From assembly GCF_037392515.1 (NCBI RefSeq), contig NC_090290.1:20287753-20351752 (forward strand): 64,000 nt of DNA. Direction: 5' to 3'. A program made the position numbers and the translations under genes. The notes under the pieces were generated by a model. It was not told where the DNA came from and did no database searches. It saw only the letters and a program-made list of their open reading frames with translations. The stretch is from Haliotis asinina (lineage: Eukaryota > Mollusca > Gastropoda > Lepetellida > Haliotidae). Shown here in pieces: positions 12,248 through 27,200 of the stretch (positions are counted from its first letter, which is position 1; each line of letters starts with the position of its first letter).

Positions 12248-15200
12248 GTGAGTTTATGCGAATCCCATGAACCAATGTTTGCTGTACTTTATTTTGTTTC
12301 TGATGGTGCAAAGACACCAATGTTTCTGACCCTTGTACATATGACCATAAACAGTTGGGTTATTTAGTGTTTCAGAATGAAAAGTGTACTCCGCAAATTA
12401 GTTTGTATTGGATAGGAATATGATACAGATTGTTTTGTGACACTGACATAGCCGTATCTGCCATGATAGACTTAGGTGTTGCATACGTCCAGAGAATTTT
12501 CAGAAATTTATGAAAACATCAGGTTGGCTGACGTCAAACATTCAGTGACTCGAAAACGTCAATCGAATACACCCCAGCTCGTAGTTTTATTATCTGGTAA
12601 TTAAAAGTATTGACAAGATGAAAACTATTTCTGTTTCAGGTGCTGTGGCCATGCATCTGTAGCCGTACCCGTTTATACCCTGCGCTACAAGTGCTGTGCC
12701 GGGTGGACTGACTACTATGGAAACCAAAACTGCAGCATACGTAATTACTGTTACAAATCTACCTCTTGTATTTTGTCGTTTAAGACCAATTGTAGACAAC
12801 CATTTCGTGGGTTCTGATGTTGTTTAAAGAATAATGGACAATGATCTTCTGATTTGTTATTTTGTTCTTATGAACAAGCTAAAACTGCATTCTGATGGTG
12901 GTTCATTCTGTATCTGTGTGCACTTTGTGTCCATTCAGCAATCTGTTACCCCCAGTGTGCAAATGGTGGAAGCTGCACGTCCCCAGGAAGGTGCACATGC
13001 AGGCCCGGATATACTGGAGCGACATGCACAGGACGTAAGAACATATTTCGTAGTGTTGTCTTAAAAATCATAGGAAGGCTTGTTTTTGTTGTGCTGTTAT
13101 TCTCAGGAACCCGTGAAGATTAGGGTTAGAACTGGTCTTCCGTAACCCATTCATATCGTAAGAGGCGTCTCGCAGGATCTGGCTCACTGACTTGGCTGAC
13201 ATATGTCATCGTACAACAGTTGCGGACCTTGATGCTTAGAATGTTGATCACAGACTTGTCTGGTCCAGAGTGGATTATTGATTGGAATGTGCCAGCTATA
13301 AACAGTGTAATTCCGTGGCACTCAGTCTGAGGGACAGCCATCGATCAACAATCGGACATTCAAACTTACGTGCTACCAAATCATGTTGAGTGAGTGAGTT
13401 AACGTTTATAGTCAATATTTCAGCCACATCGCTACAAGAACAATTAAGTGTAGATATAGTAAATGGTATATTGTAAAGATTTGTCGACGAAGGACATTAA
13501 AACCAACTAGTATATCACAGTAACGAGAAATAAAACCAGAGTATATTTCCTAATATGACTGCAAATGAGGACAATAAAATATAAAAGATGGCTGAGGATC
13601 GCCAATAACCGAAAGTAGATCACCACTCTAGGCACTATCGAGACTTACAGTTCTTTGGTTACCTGCATAGACCACAGCTTATACCATCCCTTCAGTCACT
13701 GGCACTATTAATCATGGGTTGAGTTCATCTTGCCTTGTAGCGAGGTGCAACCGTATTTCACTTCTCTTCCGCTTTGGTGGGACATCATTACCTGCCACAG
13801 AATGGACTGTTTTCTTGTGTATTGCGCCATCAAAGATCTAGCGTGTTAGTGTCCTTGGGGCCCTTCAACAGTCGGATTAGAATTGGTCTGTTGTGAATTG
13901 ACGTGTGAATGAAGGTCGACTATGGTATCACGGTTTATTATTGTAAATGGGAAGGAGAGTTCTGTTACTCTTGTGTACGGGAAGAAGGGTCGCGTTATGT
14001 GACACATGTTGCTGTTCTGAGTGGGAAGCAGGGTCGACAGGGTTATGTTGGTCTTGCGAACGGGAAGGAGGGTCGACAAGGATGTCGCATCTTGTGAACG
14101 GGAAGGAGGGTGGACAAGGATGTCGCATCTTGTGAACGGGAAGGAGGGTGGACAAGGATGTCACATCTTGTGAACGGGAAGGAGGGTGGACAAGGATGTC
14201 ACATCTTGTGAACGGGAAGGAGGGTGGACAAGGATGTCACATCTTGTGAACGGGAAGGAGGGTCCACTGGGGTGCCACAAGGTATTAAGGTTACTTTGAG
14301 AAAGTCATGATCAGGAGTGGACAAACGTGGTTTCCATAACTGACATAGTGACATAGGTGAAACAAAGTACATTATTATCCAGTGTTAAAGTTAAGTAACT
14401 GTGTATAAATGCACATATCTTCACTTTTCACTATGGCATTAATGGAAGACGGTGTCATCAACTGTTGATGTTTCCAGACGAGTGTAACAATGAACGGCCC
14501 TGTTACCCAGGAGACTGTCAAGGCAATGGTGGGAGTGTGGTGTGCAACTGCATGCGTGACTTCAGTGGTCAATATTGTAAACACCGTAAGTAATGAACCT
14601 TTCCCCCGCTACATAACTAAACCTGGAGGAAACTGCTGTTGCTTTAAAATAAACCTTTAACTCGCTAAATGTTGTCAAGTTGCAAGTCGTGTGGCGAGTA
14701 ATAATTTCTCATGATTTCATGACTCCTTATGCATTTTTACTGTACTTGGGCTCAGTGAACAGCAAAGGCTTTCGTATCCGTGATATTTGAGCGTTGATTT
14801 GATATTTTGACTTTACCAGATGCGCCCATGTTTGTTTACTTGAACGACTGACTCTGCTTGTGGTTTTGACAAATGGTCGCCACAGGCGCGGCAAGACATG
14901 CCCATGCAGATACCTCTTATTATTATCTTAACTGAATTTGTGCATTTGTAATTATAAACAATCATGATTCTCTACATCGCTTTACACATCGCTCGCTTTG
15001 TTTTAATTATCATACAAGTAATATAATACATTATACTATTTATCCCATTTCACTTTACAGTGGATGAAAACCAAACTCCGGAGGTCACACAGATGAGGGC
15101 ACAGTTTTCGTACTGGGGATATGAAGGTCACACAAAGAGAGAGATCTTCGGATTCATAGCCGATGCCACGGACAAGACAGAGGAGGTCAAAATGTGGACA

Positions 15201-18200
15201 AATCGCCAACAACTCAACAAACTGAACGGAACGGCCAGTGCTATGTTTAAAGGTCCAGATCTACCATATCCACCTTCCTACATCAGTGATGCCAAGACGG
15301 GGATTGCCAGAGCCTATTTCAAGCTGAGTTAGTAATTCCATACACGATTTGTTAGACATAATGGGTTGCTTGGTTTGGGAGCAGTAGGTTTGTAATAGGG
15401 TGTCATTTCCGTGTGATTTTAATACGCATCTAGCAGTATTCAAGCATTATTGAAGTTAACATAAGAAAAATTGATTATTTAGGGAATTGAACTCGCCGTG
15501 ACAACTAAACTGTTTAACAATCAACCTTTTTGTGGGTATCATACTTATTTTACAACATATTCAATATCAACGCCAGAATATTACCAGTCCGGAAGAGATT
15601 TGTACAGATTTGATTTTTCTAATGAAAACAATATTCAATTAAATCGGAGTGTGACCCGTGAAGGTTCGGGGAAGAACAGACCTTCAGCAACCCATGCTTG
15701 CTATCAAAGGCGACTATGCTTGTCGTAAGAGGCGACTAACGGGTGGTCAGGCTTGCTGATGTATTTACCGCCATATAGTTGGAATATTGCTGAGTGTGGC
15801 GTAAAACTAAACTCACTCACTAATTCGGTGTGTAATCCTGTCTTACACACATATGGAATGAAGATCTACACAATAGGAAGGAGGACATGTGCATATTGAA
15901 TCGATGGCAACAAATGAAGAGGTGAAAATACACTCAGCATTGTTTGAGTGCAGTTCAGTTTAATTAAACGTGTCATATAAGACGTGTTTTCCCCTAAAGT
16001 CAATCTTCGTTTTTTAATGTTTAGGCGGACCCACTCTAGGATCTGTGGACGAGGAGTTTCTATGCAGTGAAACCGCTGATCCTGAGAATCCGAAGGAGAC
16101 GGTTCAATGCTCTTTTACAAAAAACGATATCACCCGATTGAAAGAGGGCGAGAGGTAGGTCCCTTGAAATATCAAGAGGTATCTATCGCTTTCTGTGTTA
16201 TTATTATTCAGTAGAGTTTGGTTTGGTTATATCGGGCGCTCTGTAAATAATCGAGTCTGGACCAGAGAGTCCAGTGACCAACATCATAAGCATCGATCAA
16301 AACAACTGGGATATGACGTGTGTCAACCAAATCAACGAATCTGACCACCCGATCCCCTTAGTCGCCTGTGAGGACAAGCATGGGCTGCTGAAGATATCTA
16401 ACCCGCATCTCCAAGGATTATTCGATATATCGTGGCTGTAAATTTTAGGATACGCTCAACAATATTGCAGCTATATGGCGGCGGTCTGTAAATAGTCGAG
16501 TCTGGACAAGACAAGCCAGTGATCTATTCTGTATCCATGACAATCAATGCAATCTCAAGGTATACGGAAGTGCGGTCTCGGGTATCGTTGTCGATTTCAT
16601 CCGATTCTTTGAACAATACCCGCAACATATCTGCTTTGCAACGTGTTGACATCAGCTGTTTTCTTGTTTTGCTCATGTTGAACATTCGTGACCACTCGCC
16701 CCTTTCTCTAACCTCTAAGAAGACCTGTGATGATCCGCATTAGAATTATCTTCAGTAACCTTTGCTTATCGTAAGAGGCAATTAACGGGATCGAGTTGTG
16801 TAGAATGAAGCCCAGATACAGATTACTGTACCAGTGACAAGCAGGAATGACTGCTTGACAACCGTGACGGACGGAGGGAGAAGTGAAATAAATCTATATG
16901 TAAAACTCCTCCCATATTGCCAGCAAACGCAGCTGATTCGTGGATAGGCCTTACTTGCTTCCTATTAATACTGCATATCCAATGCACCGAATCACTTTCA
17001 TGTCAGTTGACATATGTATGTTTTAGCCTACTATGACTGATAACACAGACGCGCATTCGGTACTCAAACTGTTTCTGTTCAGGTTAAAGTTGACCTTCCA
17101 CGTTTCAAGTGGTGGCTACCGAAGACTGATCGGAACAAGAACAGCCACGCAACACTATACTGGCACTGAGACTACCAGCACTGTATCTTTCTACCTTGAC
17201 ATGATTAAACCCGTATACAACGACCCCAGTGATGCGTTTCAGGTTCACCCAGAATTCACAAAAGTAAGTAAAATATATAATTAGCCACTTAACAGTTAAT
17301 TCTTCATGCCTTAAGTTAGTTTATTTTAAGCAATATTCCAGCAATATCACTGTGGGAGACACCAGAAATGGGCTTCACTCATTGTAACCGTGTGGGGAAT
17401 CGAACCCGGGTCATCGGCATCGTTTCAACAACTCGTCTACTCCACCTCCCACTCCCCCCCTCTCTCTCCCTCCTCCCCTCGCCCCCCACCCCCACCCCTC
17501 CTCCACACACACCATCACCCTCACACCCTTAGCATGCTATGACCGATCACAGTAATATGAATTAATCAGGTGTTTTGTTTGGGTAATAATATTCATTTCC
17601 ATCAAGACACGTAAATGAGAACTCGTTCATTCATCCCTTTGTTATATATCAATATTAATAATATTATTTTACTATAATGAAACACCTTTCAATGCATGCA
17701 TAACAACAACATGATATATTTTCTGATATTTATCTACTGATTCTAGTGAAACATGTTCTCTAGGTAAGGGAATTAGCTTTTGGTTTTTGGAACTTTGGAC
17801 AAGCATGTGTCTAACCAACTAAATACTGAAGAAAACAATACAAAGTAAATGAAGTTTGGCTTCACGGTAGTTTTTTAGATGGATAAGTTGCACTTGTTTT
17901 CTTATTCCTTAAATAGCAACCAGTCAACATAAAATGGGATGGTTGGAGAGATTTGCAATCTGGAATGGACAGGTACACCTGGGAAGCATTCAAACTTGAA
18001 CCCAGTGCAGACGGAAGCTTGATGGAAGTAGACAAACTGAGACCCTTTGTTCACAGGCAAATTGACCATACCGAGCCAATCTCGTATCCTCTTCCCTATG
18101 CCCCAGCCAGACCAGGCATGTATTCTTTCGTCCTTGAAGCTGCGGACAAGGCCAATAACTCTGTATACATGAGAAGGTTTGCTCTATATGACAAGGAGTC

Positions 18201-21200
18201 GGCAGTGACCACGGATCCACAACATGCCCTGTACGTATCGTCAGCTGTGCAAGACCATGGCTTCCAGTGGATAACTAATGCCACCACGCCACTTGTCATC
18301 AACTGGGAAGATCACTTTCTGAATTATGTCCATGAAAGTGGTAAATTCCTCAACAGCATCCTCCCCTTCCGGGTAAAGGTTGTAGAAGATCCACCCATCT
18401 ATAAGGAAGTACCTGATGCTAATGATGATCATTATGGAAGAAGAACCAGAGCGGCCATCCCCAATGTACGTGGCATTGTGAGGTTTGAGTGGACTCATGC
18501 TGTCAACAAGAGTGGAGGTAGAACGCTTCAGACACCAGTAAACTGGAATGAGATCTCCGGTCTGAATACAACAAAGCAAACATTAGTTGGTTAGTAGTAT
18601 TCTTTCAAGCTCAGATAAATAATATTTGAACTTTGTCACATGTCAAATTAGTGTACATTCGCACTGATAAATATAACTTTGTCTTGACACGACAGAACAT
18701 CAACCTAGTATCTGAGGACAAAAGACCTGTTTTCGTTATATGTCATAGTGTATGTCTGAAGGTACTCGGGACATGTGAGGTGTCACAAAAATATTCGCGG
18801 TGGCATTGTCCATCGATTGTGGACTCACAGAAATGGACAGACAGTATAAGGCGATAATCAGCACAATTCATTAAACGGAAAAATAGTCTTTAACGGATTT
18901 CATGAGAAAAATACGATAAAACGTGAATGCATGATATGTGTACAATAAGAGTTTCATTTTGTTGATGAAAAGATAAGGTTCATAAGGAACTTTCTTACAA
19001 ATAATATATGTACTGGACGTCTTTGCGTTACCAATACAAGACGAGTTTTTTCCCCTTCAGCTGGTGTTACAAGCGGAACCACCGTTACTGTGTGGGTAAG
19101 AGCCCGGGACATTCTTGACAACAAGAAGGTGGACTCGACAAGTGTAACTTATGACTTCACCGAACCGCAGTTCAGTTTGATGACATTCCACCAAAATGAA
19201 AAATCCAACATTCCCTTCAGTTCCGGGTAAGAAGAGAGACTGCAACTTGGCCTGACTGCAGAGTAACCCCTCATGCAGTATCCATCTATGTGTCTGTCTA
19301 TTTATTTTAAATCTTCAAATAATATAAGCTTCATTTCGTGTTACAATATGCAAAATGATAGGGTTTTGTCTTTGCAACCATTATAGTATATTTATCTCTA
19401 ATTACTCATTGTTTGGGTATCACAGTTCTATTTTGATGTACTGTTCACTGGCCCATGCTCATCGTCATGAAATCAACTTGCTTCGAAAAAAAATTGTTTT
19501 ACACACGGAACGAGCTACAAAATTGGAGGGGAAATGGGCACTGGAGTGTGCATCATTGTCCCTCTTATTTTGTTGTTCAGAGTGGCCCGAATGAAATCGA
19601 CTCTGGGACTGACAGACCAATGATAACGGAAATACAACGTCCTTCGTCCTGGGGTCACGATGACATGCAATCACGAACATGTTAAAGCCATCAATATAAT
19701 GTTGTGAAAGTAATCCATGGGAACAACCACACACGAACGACATTGATTTCATGGGTGTGATTCATGCTTTTGTTTAGCGGTGGTCAGGTGGTCAGGCTCG
19801 CGGACATGGTTGACACGTCATGGTATCCCAGTTGCGAAGATGATCATGATGTTAGTCACTGCAGTGTCTGGTCCAGACTCGATTAACGTTAATGCTGTAT
19901 ATGAAGGGAGTAAGTTTAGTTTCATGTCGCACTCAGGAATATTCCAGCTATATGGCGGTTGTATATGAAGTGTAAGCATTGACGTATACAACATAAGTAC
20001 ATGACATTATACATATACTTCGGAAGCTTTAAAACCCGGCATCTGTCCAATCCGGCAAGGTGTCAACACCAGCATAAAATATCAGTCCCGTCTGTGGCAT
20101 GAACATTTATCATCAGCTCTACGATCCGGCACTTTGTCTAAATTGGATTATTTCTTCAGTCCCGATGAGTGCCGGTTAAGACAGCTTCAGCTGTATTTCA
20201 GCTTTCCATAGTCATACGTCTGCATACATCTTTATATATAATATTCTGTTGGTAGTTTGACTGTGAACGCACATGATGCAGAGAGTGGACTCGACCATCT
20301 TGAGGTGAAGGTCTTCAGCAAAGAAGATGGCAACCTCCTCCGGACAAACAATGTATCCATTCCATCCATCCACGTGAGTTTTACGTTTCTCTGTTATTGG
20401 TCAAAGTGCAAAACGGCGATGCCCAGATGATTATTTTACCATCTGTATTAGTATTTCAAAGACGAAGATATCATTAGTAATTACACAACAACGAAACACG
20501 ACAACAGCATTGATCTATATAACTGTGATATGATGGCATGTGTTAACCAAATCAGCGAACCTGACCACCCGACCCCGTTAGCCGCCTTTAACTCTAAGCA
20601 CGGGTCACACCCCTGGAATCAATATGATGCCTGCGAGGGGATCCGTACTGGAATTCTTTTGGAACATGTGTCGAAGATAAGCATTGGTTGCTGAAGAACA
20701 ACTAATAGCAAACATTAGTTTGCTATGCATTGGGATTCAATACATGATGTTATGATTTCAGCCGCTTTTCTGCACTGACAGGGTACACGACTGCTACTGC
20801 CCCAACGCCCTGAACGTGTGTTACAAACGGATCAACAAAGTCTACATCAGCAACTGCTGGCTGATGGTGGCCAAGAACGCCCTCGCAACTGCCCAGGTTC
20901 GGTTGCAGGTACGCGTTGTCAACAGGGCGGGGCTAAAGACCTCAACGTACGAGGAACAGGTGGTGAGTATCCATAGAACACTGCCGGAAATCTGCCTTCT
21001 TTGAGGGCCTTCACGTATAATAATACTGTATCAGTCCACACTGATCTGTAAATAACTCGCATCTTCGCCAGCAAAGGGGCAAACTGACCTTGAAATTCTC
21101 TAGAGGTGGGACTAACTCACCGAAACGACTCTGGGACGTAACTGGCTTTCAAAGTATTGAGGAAAGGGAGGCAACTCACTTCAAAAGTCTTGAAAGGTAA

Positions 21201-24200
21201 TAACTGACCTTAGAATTCCTGAGAGAAAGGGCGTAACTAACGTTGAAAGTCTAGAGGGAGGGGACGTAATCCACTCATTCAAAGTTTCGAAAGAAATGAC
21301 GTAACTGACTTCAAATGTCTCGAGACAAGGGACGTAAGTTGCTATCTCAAAAGTCTTGAGGATTGGGACGTAACTGACTCTAAAAATTCCAGCTTCCATA
21401 CTATAGACTTGGCTGTCCCTTTCTCTGCACTCCTCCCTCGTAACAAATAGTAACCTATCAATGTTTTAATGATAGTTTCTTAAACAACTGTTTTTTTATT
21501 TAAGGAAAAATGTTCTTCAAAAACCTCACAGAGTTGGTATGATGTTCTGATTATGATCAGCGTTTCATTGAGTATGCTGTGTTCATTAGTTTTCGAGTTA
21601 CATTGCAAGTCATCGGTCCGCTTTTGAGCCAGACGGACTATAGACGAAATAGGCTGGTATGTCAGAAATATGTTTAGCCTGATTGGCTAGCCTTTGCATT
21701 GTCCAATGATCGGATTTCGATCGATTGCAGATTTTGCAAAACATTTGCAGAAATGTCCAATGGGTGTCCACAGATGTCACAGATCGTTTTGTATTATTGA
21801 TACGGGCGCTTAATCTATCCATACACTTCTCAAAGTAACTATAAGATCTGATATTTTGTTTGAAGTAAATGCATGTAAGGTGGAAATAATTGGAGAGACA
21901 TAAAGGGACATAGCTTGTAAGAGCCTCCTGCGGTGTATTCCAACCTGCACCGGTGTTTTCGTATTGACAATTTCTGTTCATAGGTGACGAAACTGTTGGA
22001 GCTAAACGGTACCACAACTTGTAAGTAATGAAAAATGCTGATATGTATTCTATCTATTCCTTTTTAATAAGAACTGATCACTAAGCCTTGATCAAACATC
22101 CATGCTAAAAGGAGTGTTAGTCTAGGGTTAAAGTGTTCGCTAGTCACGCCGGAGAACATGGTTCGTTTTCGATAACTCACATGGGTACAATGTGTGAAGC
22201 GCATTTCTGGTATCCCACAGTGGATATTGCTGGAATAATGCAAACTCACTCAGCATTTTCACTGATCCAATCAAATGATTGCCATAATTGGTTCCCTCTC
22301 CTCGCCCAGATGATGGATAATGATTGAGACTGATGTTCCCATTGCGTGAAAACTAGATACACGTTTAAGTGGCCAATGGCCATGGCGTTTGATTCTTCAA
22401 GGAGGTTGACTGGTAGCACATTGTGATTTCTGAAAGTCCGATGGGAGGTCATATCCGGTAAAACCTGACTGTTGGCGTTGGCGTGAAGGTTTTGAGTCAT
22501 CCTTGCCGTATGTTACCTCTCATTATTGTGCTGGAAAATTATTCTACAAGGCTGTTGGATGAATGGCTCCACAACAACTCCTCGAATAATGAGGATGGTT
22601 TTGGCTTCACGACATATTCCACCCGAAACCGTTAAATCTCCGCCGGACTTGATGAATGAAGCTCTGTACCAAACGTTACCCAACACGTCGGTACAAACGC
22701 GGTCAGACCATCGTTCCTGAACATGAAAAATGTGCTCTCGTCGGAAAACATGATCCGTGCCCACCGTGGCTGTTGCCAACGTCGAAGTTAACTGGCTCAC
22801 ACTACGCAGTGTGCTGGCTCAGGTGTTAAGGTGTCAGGAACGCGCTGTGGTAGGGTCGACGTGGATGGATACTATGTCCCTGCAATCTCCTGCACATGGT
22901 TGTCGACTTATCACGTCTCCCAATGTCGCCATGATGTTCCGGAGTGCAGTTCCGGAGATGAAGTACCTGGATGTGATAGTCTTCAAAAGGATTGGTCTCC
23001 CTCTTCTCCCTCACTTTGATGCGTGTGCTCGTTTTTCATGATTGATGTTCCCAGATTTTTTCATCGAATGTTTTCGATTATGGGAAAACGCTCCAGCTCA
23101 TGTTTTCGTGCTAAAAGAAATATTTAATTAAAACAAATGTTGAACAAAATGTTTGGTATCGTTTCTACTGGACATTAGTTGATTTGGTATAGTAATGAGT
23201 AGTATAGGTAATGAGAGTTCTGGACCACTTTTCAAAAAACCCCTCTAAAAAGCCTCATTTACTAAATGAGGCTTTGGTGGGACCCTTAGCTCTTGCTACT
23301 ATTGCCCCTACTACAAAGCCACGCCATCACGTTTACCGTGACTTGGCAGGCGGTAACACTGTGCCGTACGGTACGATCAATAATTCTTCTCTTACAAACC
23401 CCCTACCCGGCCCACCCCTCAAGTAGTACAAGTTAGGTTCGTCGGCTTTCATATCCACTTTATCTATGTTGTAAGTTTTGACTGACCATATAGGATCGGT
23501 GGCTCGCTTACGGCTATCGCCCTCGTGTTCCCCCGGCTGGTATAGATACCTCACTAGGGCCCTATCTGGTATCTGTTTCTCCTTCCCACGCAATGGAGCG
23601 GCCGACTCTGCAACTATTGACTTTAGTTTGATAGCGTCTGCCGGTTTCTTACCGGTGAGACGGGTGACTTCATGGTTGATTGCCGACACCACCTCGGGTA
23701 ACCTCGTGACCCATTCGGTCGATCGTTTTCCAGGGGTGGTCATCTCCCTAGCATACTGATAGCCGAACAAGCGCTCAGCTAAAGTCCTATTAAATCTCTC
23801 AACTATGGCTTGGCTGCGATGGGCTCCGGCCGTGCCACGCCTGACCTTTGTATCGTGTTTGGCTAGCAGTTGTGACACGGCACCCATGAACTCCCGTCCG
23901 GGGTCAACTTGCAGCTCTGTTGGCCACGTCAGCGGGCTGCGTTTGTATATACGTTCAAATCCTCTGGCTACCTGGGCCGAATCTTTCGTGGTCAAGGGTT
24001 CGGCTTCCTTGTAACGACTGGCTACGTCCACTACGGTTAAGGCATACTTGTACCTCTTATCGTGGGGTAGGAACAGTAGGTCTGCCTGGTGAATGCTATT
24101 AGGTATGTTAATACCGAACCTCCTTCTAGGTACGTAGCGTGGTGCAGGCAAATAGATCTGCCACAGGGCTTGTTTTTCAAGCCACGCTTTGGCTTCCTCC

Positions 24201-27200
24201 GGGGGTACTCGCGCTAGTTTAGCTAGCTTATCTACTGCGCTAGCTCCTTTCCAGTACCCACGCGGGCTGTAGTAAATAGACTCAAATTTTTTCATGTCCA
24301 TACGCGTATGTGTTTATCCCATCAATAGCTATCCAACGTTTCGTGTCCATAGGCGATAGGGACGTCTTGTTTATAGTCAGTCCGTATATCTTGTGTCCAT
24401 CACTTCTAAGTGTGTTCATTTTATGTCTAAAGGTACGGGTCTTGAACAGGGCTTCCTTGAATCTGGCGTGTTTGATGTGTTGTTTCACCACACACTTCTT
24501 AACCCCCTTAGCCTTCCGGATCTCGCTATTGTCGGCTTTCAGTATGGAGTACATCTTAGGCCTCAAACCTATGTACTCGGCTATGGGCGTGCCAGCACAC
24601 TCGTCCTTCATCTTACCTAGGACCTTTTTATTTACCGTACTGTGCATGGCATGGGTCTTAGGGTAGTCGCTGGTGTCGTATAAATCGATGTGTTTTTTCA
24701 TGTCCTCGTACACGTCCTCGGTTCGAATCTCCATCAGCAGGGAATCCGTGTCAGTGTACAGCACTTCACACCTGTCGCCGTACTGTTTCTTGAGCTCGTT
24801 GTAGTAAAAGTCGTACATCAGGTGTTTGGATAAATCGAGGATGCTCATCCCCACGTAAACAGGCCGGTTGAATTTTATGTGGCTTTTCTTCATGTGTATG
24901 GCAGCCAGGTCGTCTGTGAATATCTTGCTACGGTTGAATGCCGGACTGGCTATCAATTTCCTGAGCTTGTCTTCCTCACTAGATCTAACCAGCTTCACGG
25001 TCACGCGTTTCCTCAGGTTCTCCATAGTCTTACCAAACACCGAGTTGTTCATGAGCTTGTAGAGATTTTTCTCGAAATCACTGGTGGCTTTTTTTCGTAG
25101 GTCTGTGTTCATTCTGATGTAGGGCTCCATCCATGGGCTCTGGTCGAACATGAGCACCCTGTGTATTTTGGTCAGCCTCATACCCAACGACAGGTACAGC
25201 TGTAGGTTGCGATAGTGAACGATGTACTTGGTCTTATTCATTAAGTTAGGCACGAGTTTTTCAACGTCTGTCACACGACCACCTGACAAGTTATGTTGAT
25301 ACTCAGACATCCAGTCTGGGTTAACCCTCATACGTTCGGGTGCAAGGGGATAGCTGTTGTGCGATGCGTGTAATGCCTTGGGATACTCTAAGTCAACCTC
25401 GAGGATATAACCTTTGTTCGAATCTGGTGCAATGCTCATAACATCAACGTGGGGTACCCATTCGAATCCCCCTGTAGGTAGATACTGGCTCATGGCCCAG
25501 CCGTACAGGTTGTTTGCGTCGAGGTATAGAATGTGATTGGTTGGTTTGTTAGGATCGTAACCTTTCACGTATTGATTATTTGCTTTAGCGTATCGTTTGG
25601 ATGCCATGGAAATCCCACCTCGCAAGCCTTTCTCAATGAATAGGTGCATGTCGTAATCTGTGAGCAATTCCAAATTAACTCCGGTCTTTCTAAGCAAGGC
25701 GTCCCACGACAGACCTGGGCTGGTGTAATACCATGCGGGGTCGAGTTTATACTGCTTTAAACATGTCCGCCTGAACGTTTCAAACACGTCGGCTAACAGC
25801 AGTACATCTGTCCTCAAGTACAGGTCGTGATAATCACCCAGGTTTTTACAACCCAGTTTATTCCATACGTTAGTCGCGTGCGAGTAATCATCTCGTGAGA
25901 CGGACGCCTCATTCAGCTTGCTATAAAAGCAGTCAATAGGAGGTAGTCTGGTCTCGGTGAACTTGGCCCAACTATCCATGTACTCATAGGGGTACACACC
26001 CTTCCTCATAAGCAGGGGTCTAGTCTTGGCGTCTGTGTATCGATCGGTGATAGGGAAGGTATTGTTGGCCTTGACCAGACTGTCGAGTGACGACAGGAGG
26101 AACTGAAACGAGTCAATAAACCTAAGTCCGTTTAAGCTGAAGGAGATGTATCTCTCCATGTTGTTGGGGATGCATGATATATTACCATCGATTTTCGCGA
26201 TGGCCTGCATGATCAAGTGTGAGTCGTACCCTCTCAAGTTGTGAAAGACAACGGGGATGTTTATTGTCTTAGGGTTGATTTTAAGCTTGAGGTTGCACGC
26301 GTTGTGAGCGGCGCCTCTATACTTACCAGTTATGTGACAGTGATCTCTCACCGAATCACCGTTAAGCGGTGAGTCACACACGTGACAGTTAGTGCTACTA
26401 GCGTGAGCTAGCCTGTCGGCTCGGGTCATACGCATGGGAGCGATTCTATACAATGTATTCCTAATAATTTTTTCTTCCTCCTGCAAGCACTTTAGAAACC
26501 TTTCAGCCGCGTCAGGGCCCCTATACACTACCGGAGCTTTCGTTTCCCCGTCACAACGGACGACAATGTATCCAAACGAACAGGCTTTATGCTCTTGTGT
26601 CTTGTGGGTGAAGCTACCCCCACTAGGGGGTGTGGGGGAATCCCCACCCACAACTAAGGCTTCGAAGTCGGCGTATATAATATAAGGTACAGACATTTGG
26701 TTCTTGTGGTTACTGAATTTTAGGATATTTTCACCTTCCTTAGGCATGTCGACTCGTATGGCCGTCTGCCCCACACCTTGACAATCATCCCGGTGGGATT
26801 CTAATAAATCAGCTCGACTGAAACCGTGTAGACATCGTACACAAAAATGTTTTTCCCCATTGTGTTTCGACTGGTCGTGCAACAACCGGCTGAGATGTTT
26901 TATCCATGTGTAGTGAAACTTGTCACCTCGCTGGATCATGAATATATTGATAACTTGGCAATCCTTCACCGTGCTGACCCTGTGTACTATTATTGTATTA
27001 CCTTCGTGCCCAAAGACATTTATAGCCAGATTATTCTGTTTTTCTACTTTAGTGATCTGGGATATGGGGGTGGGTTCATCTATACCATCCCAATTAAGCC
27101 CATCATCTTGGGGATAGCTAGAAAGCCTATCTGAATGAGTGGCAGCTGGAAATAAGGCTGACCTGATAGATATCCTCAGGCAATCGTTTCCTCTATTCTT

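Noticed and set aside
13846..14164. Overlapping repetitive frames over the minisatellite
   Set aside because: Products of a 38-bp repeat, which shifts frame every unit.
15060..15332. Stand-alone 90-codon gene starting at GTG
   Set aside because: It is receptor exon 5; the GTG is formed by the acceptor AG and the exon, and the stop is in the intron.
24310..27117. Plus-strand frames opposite polB
   Set aside because: Shadows of the continuous 1,233-codon polymerase frame.
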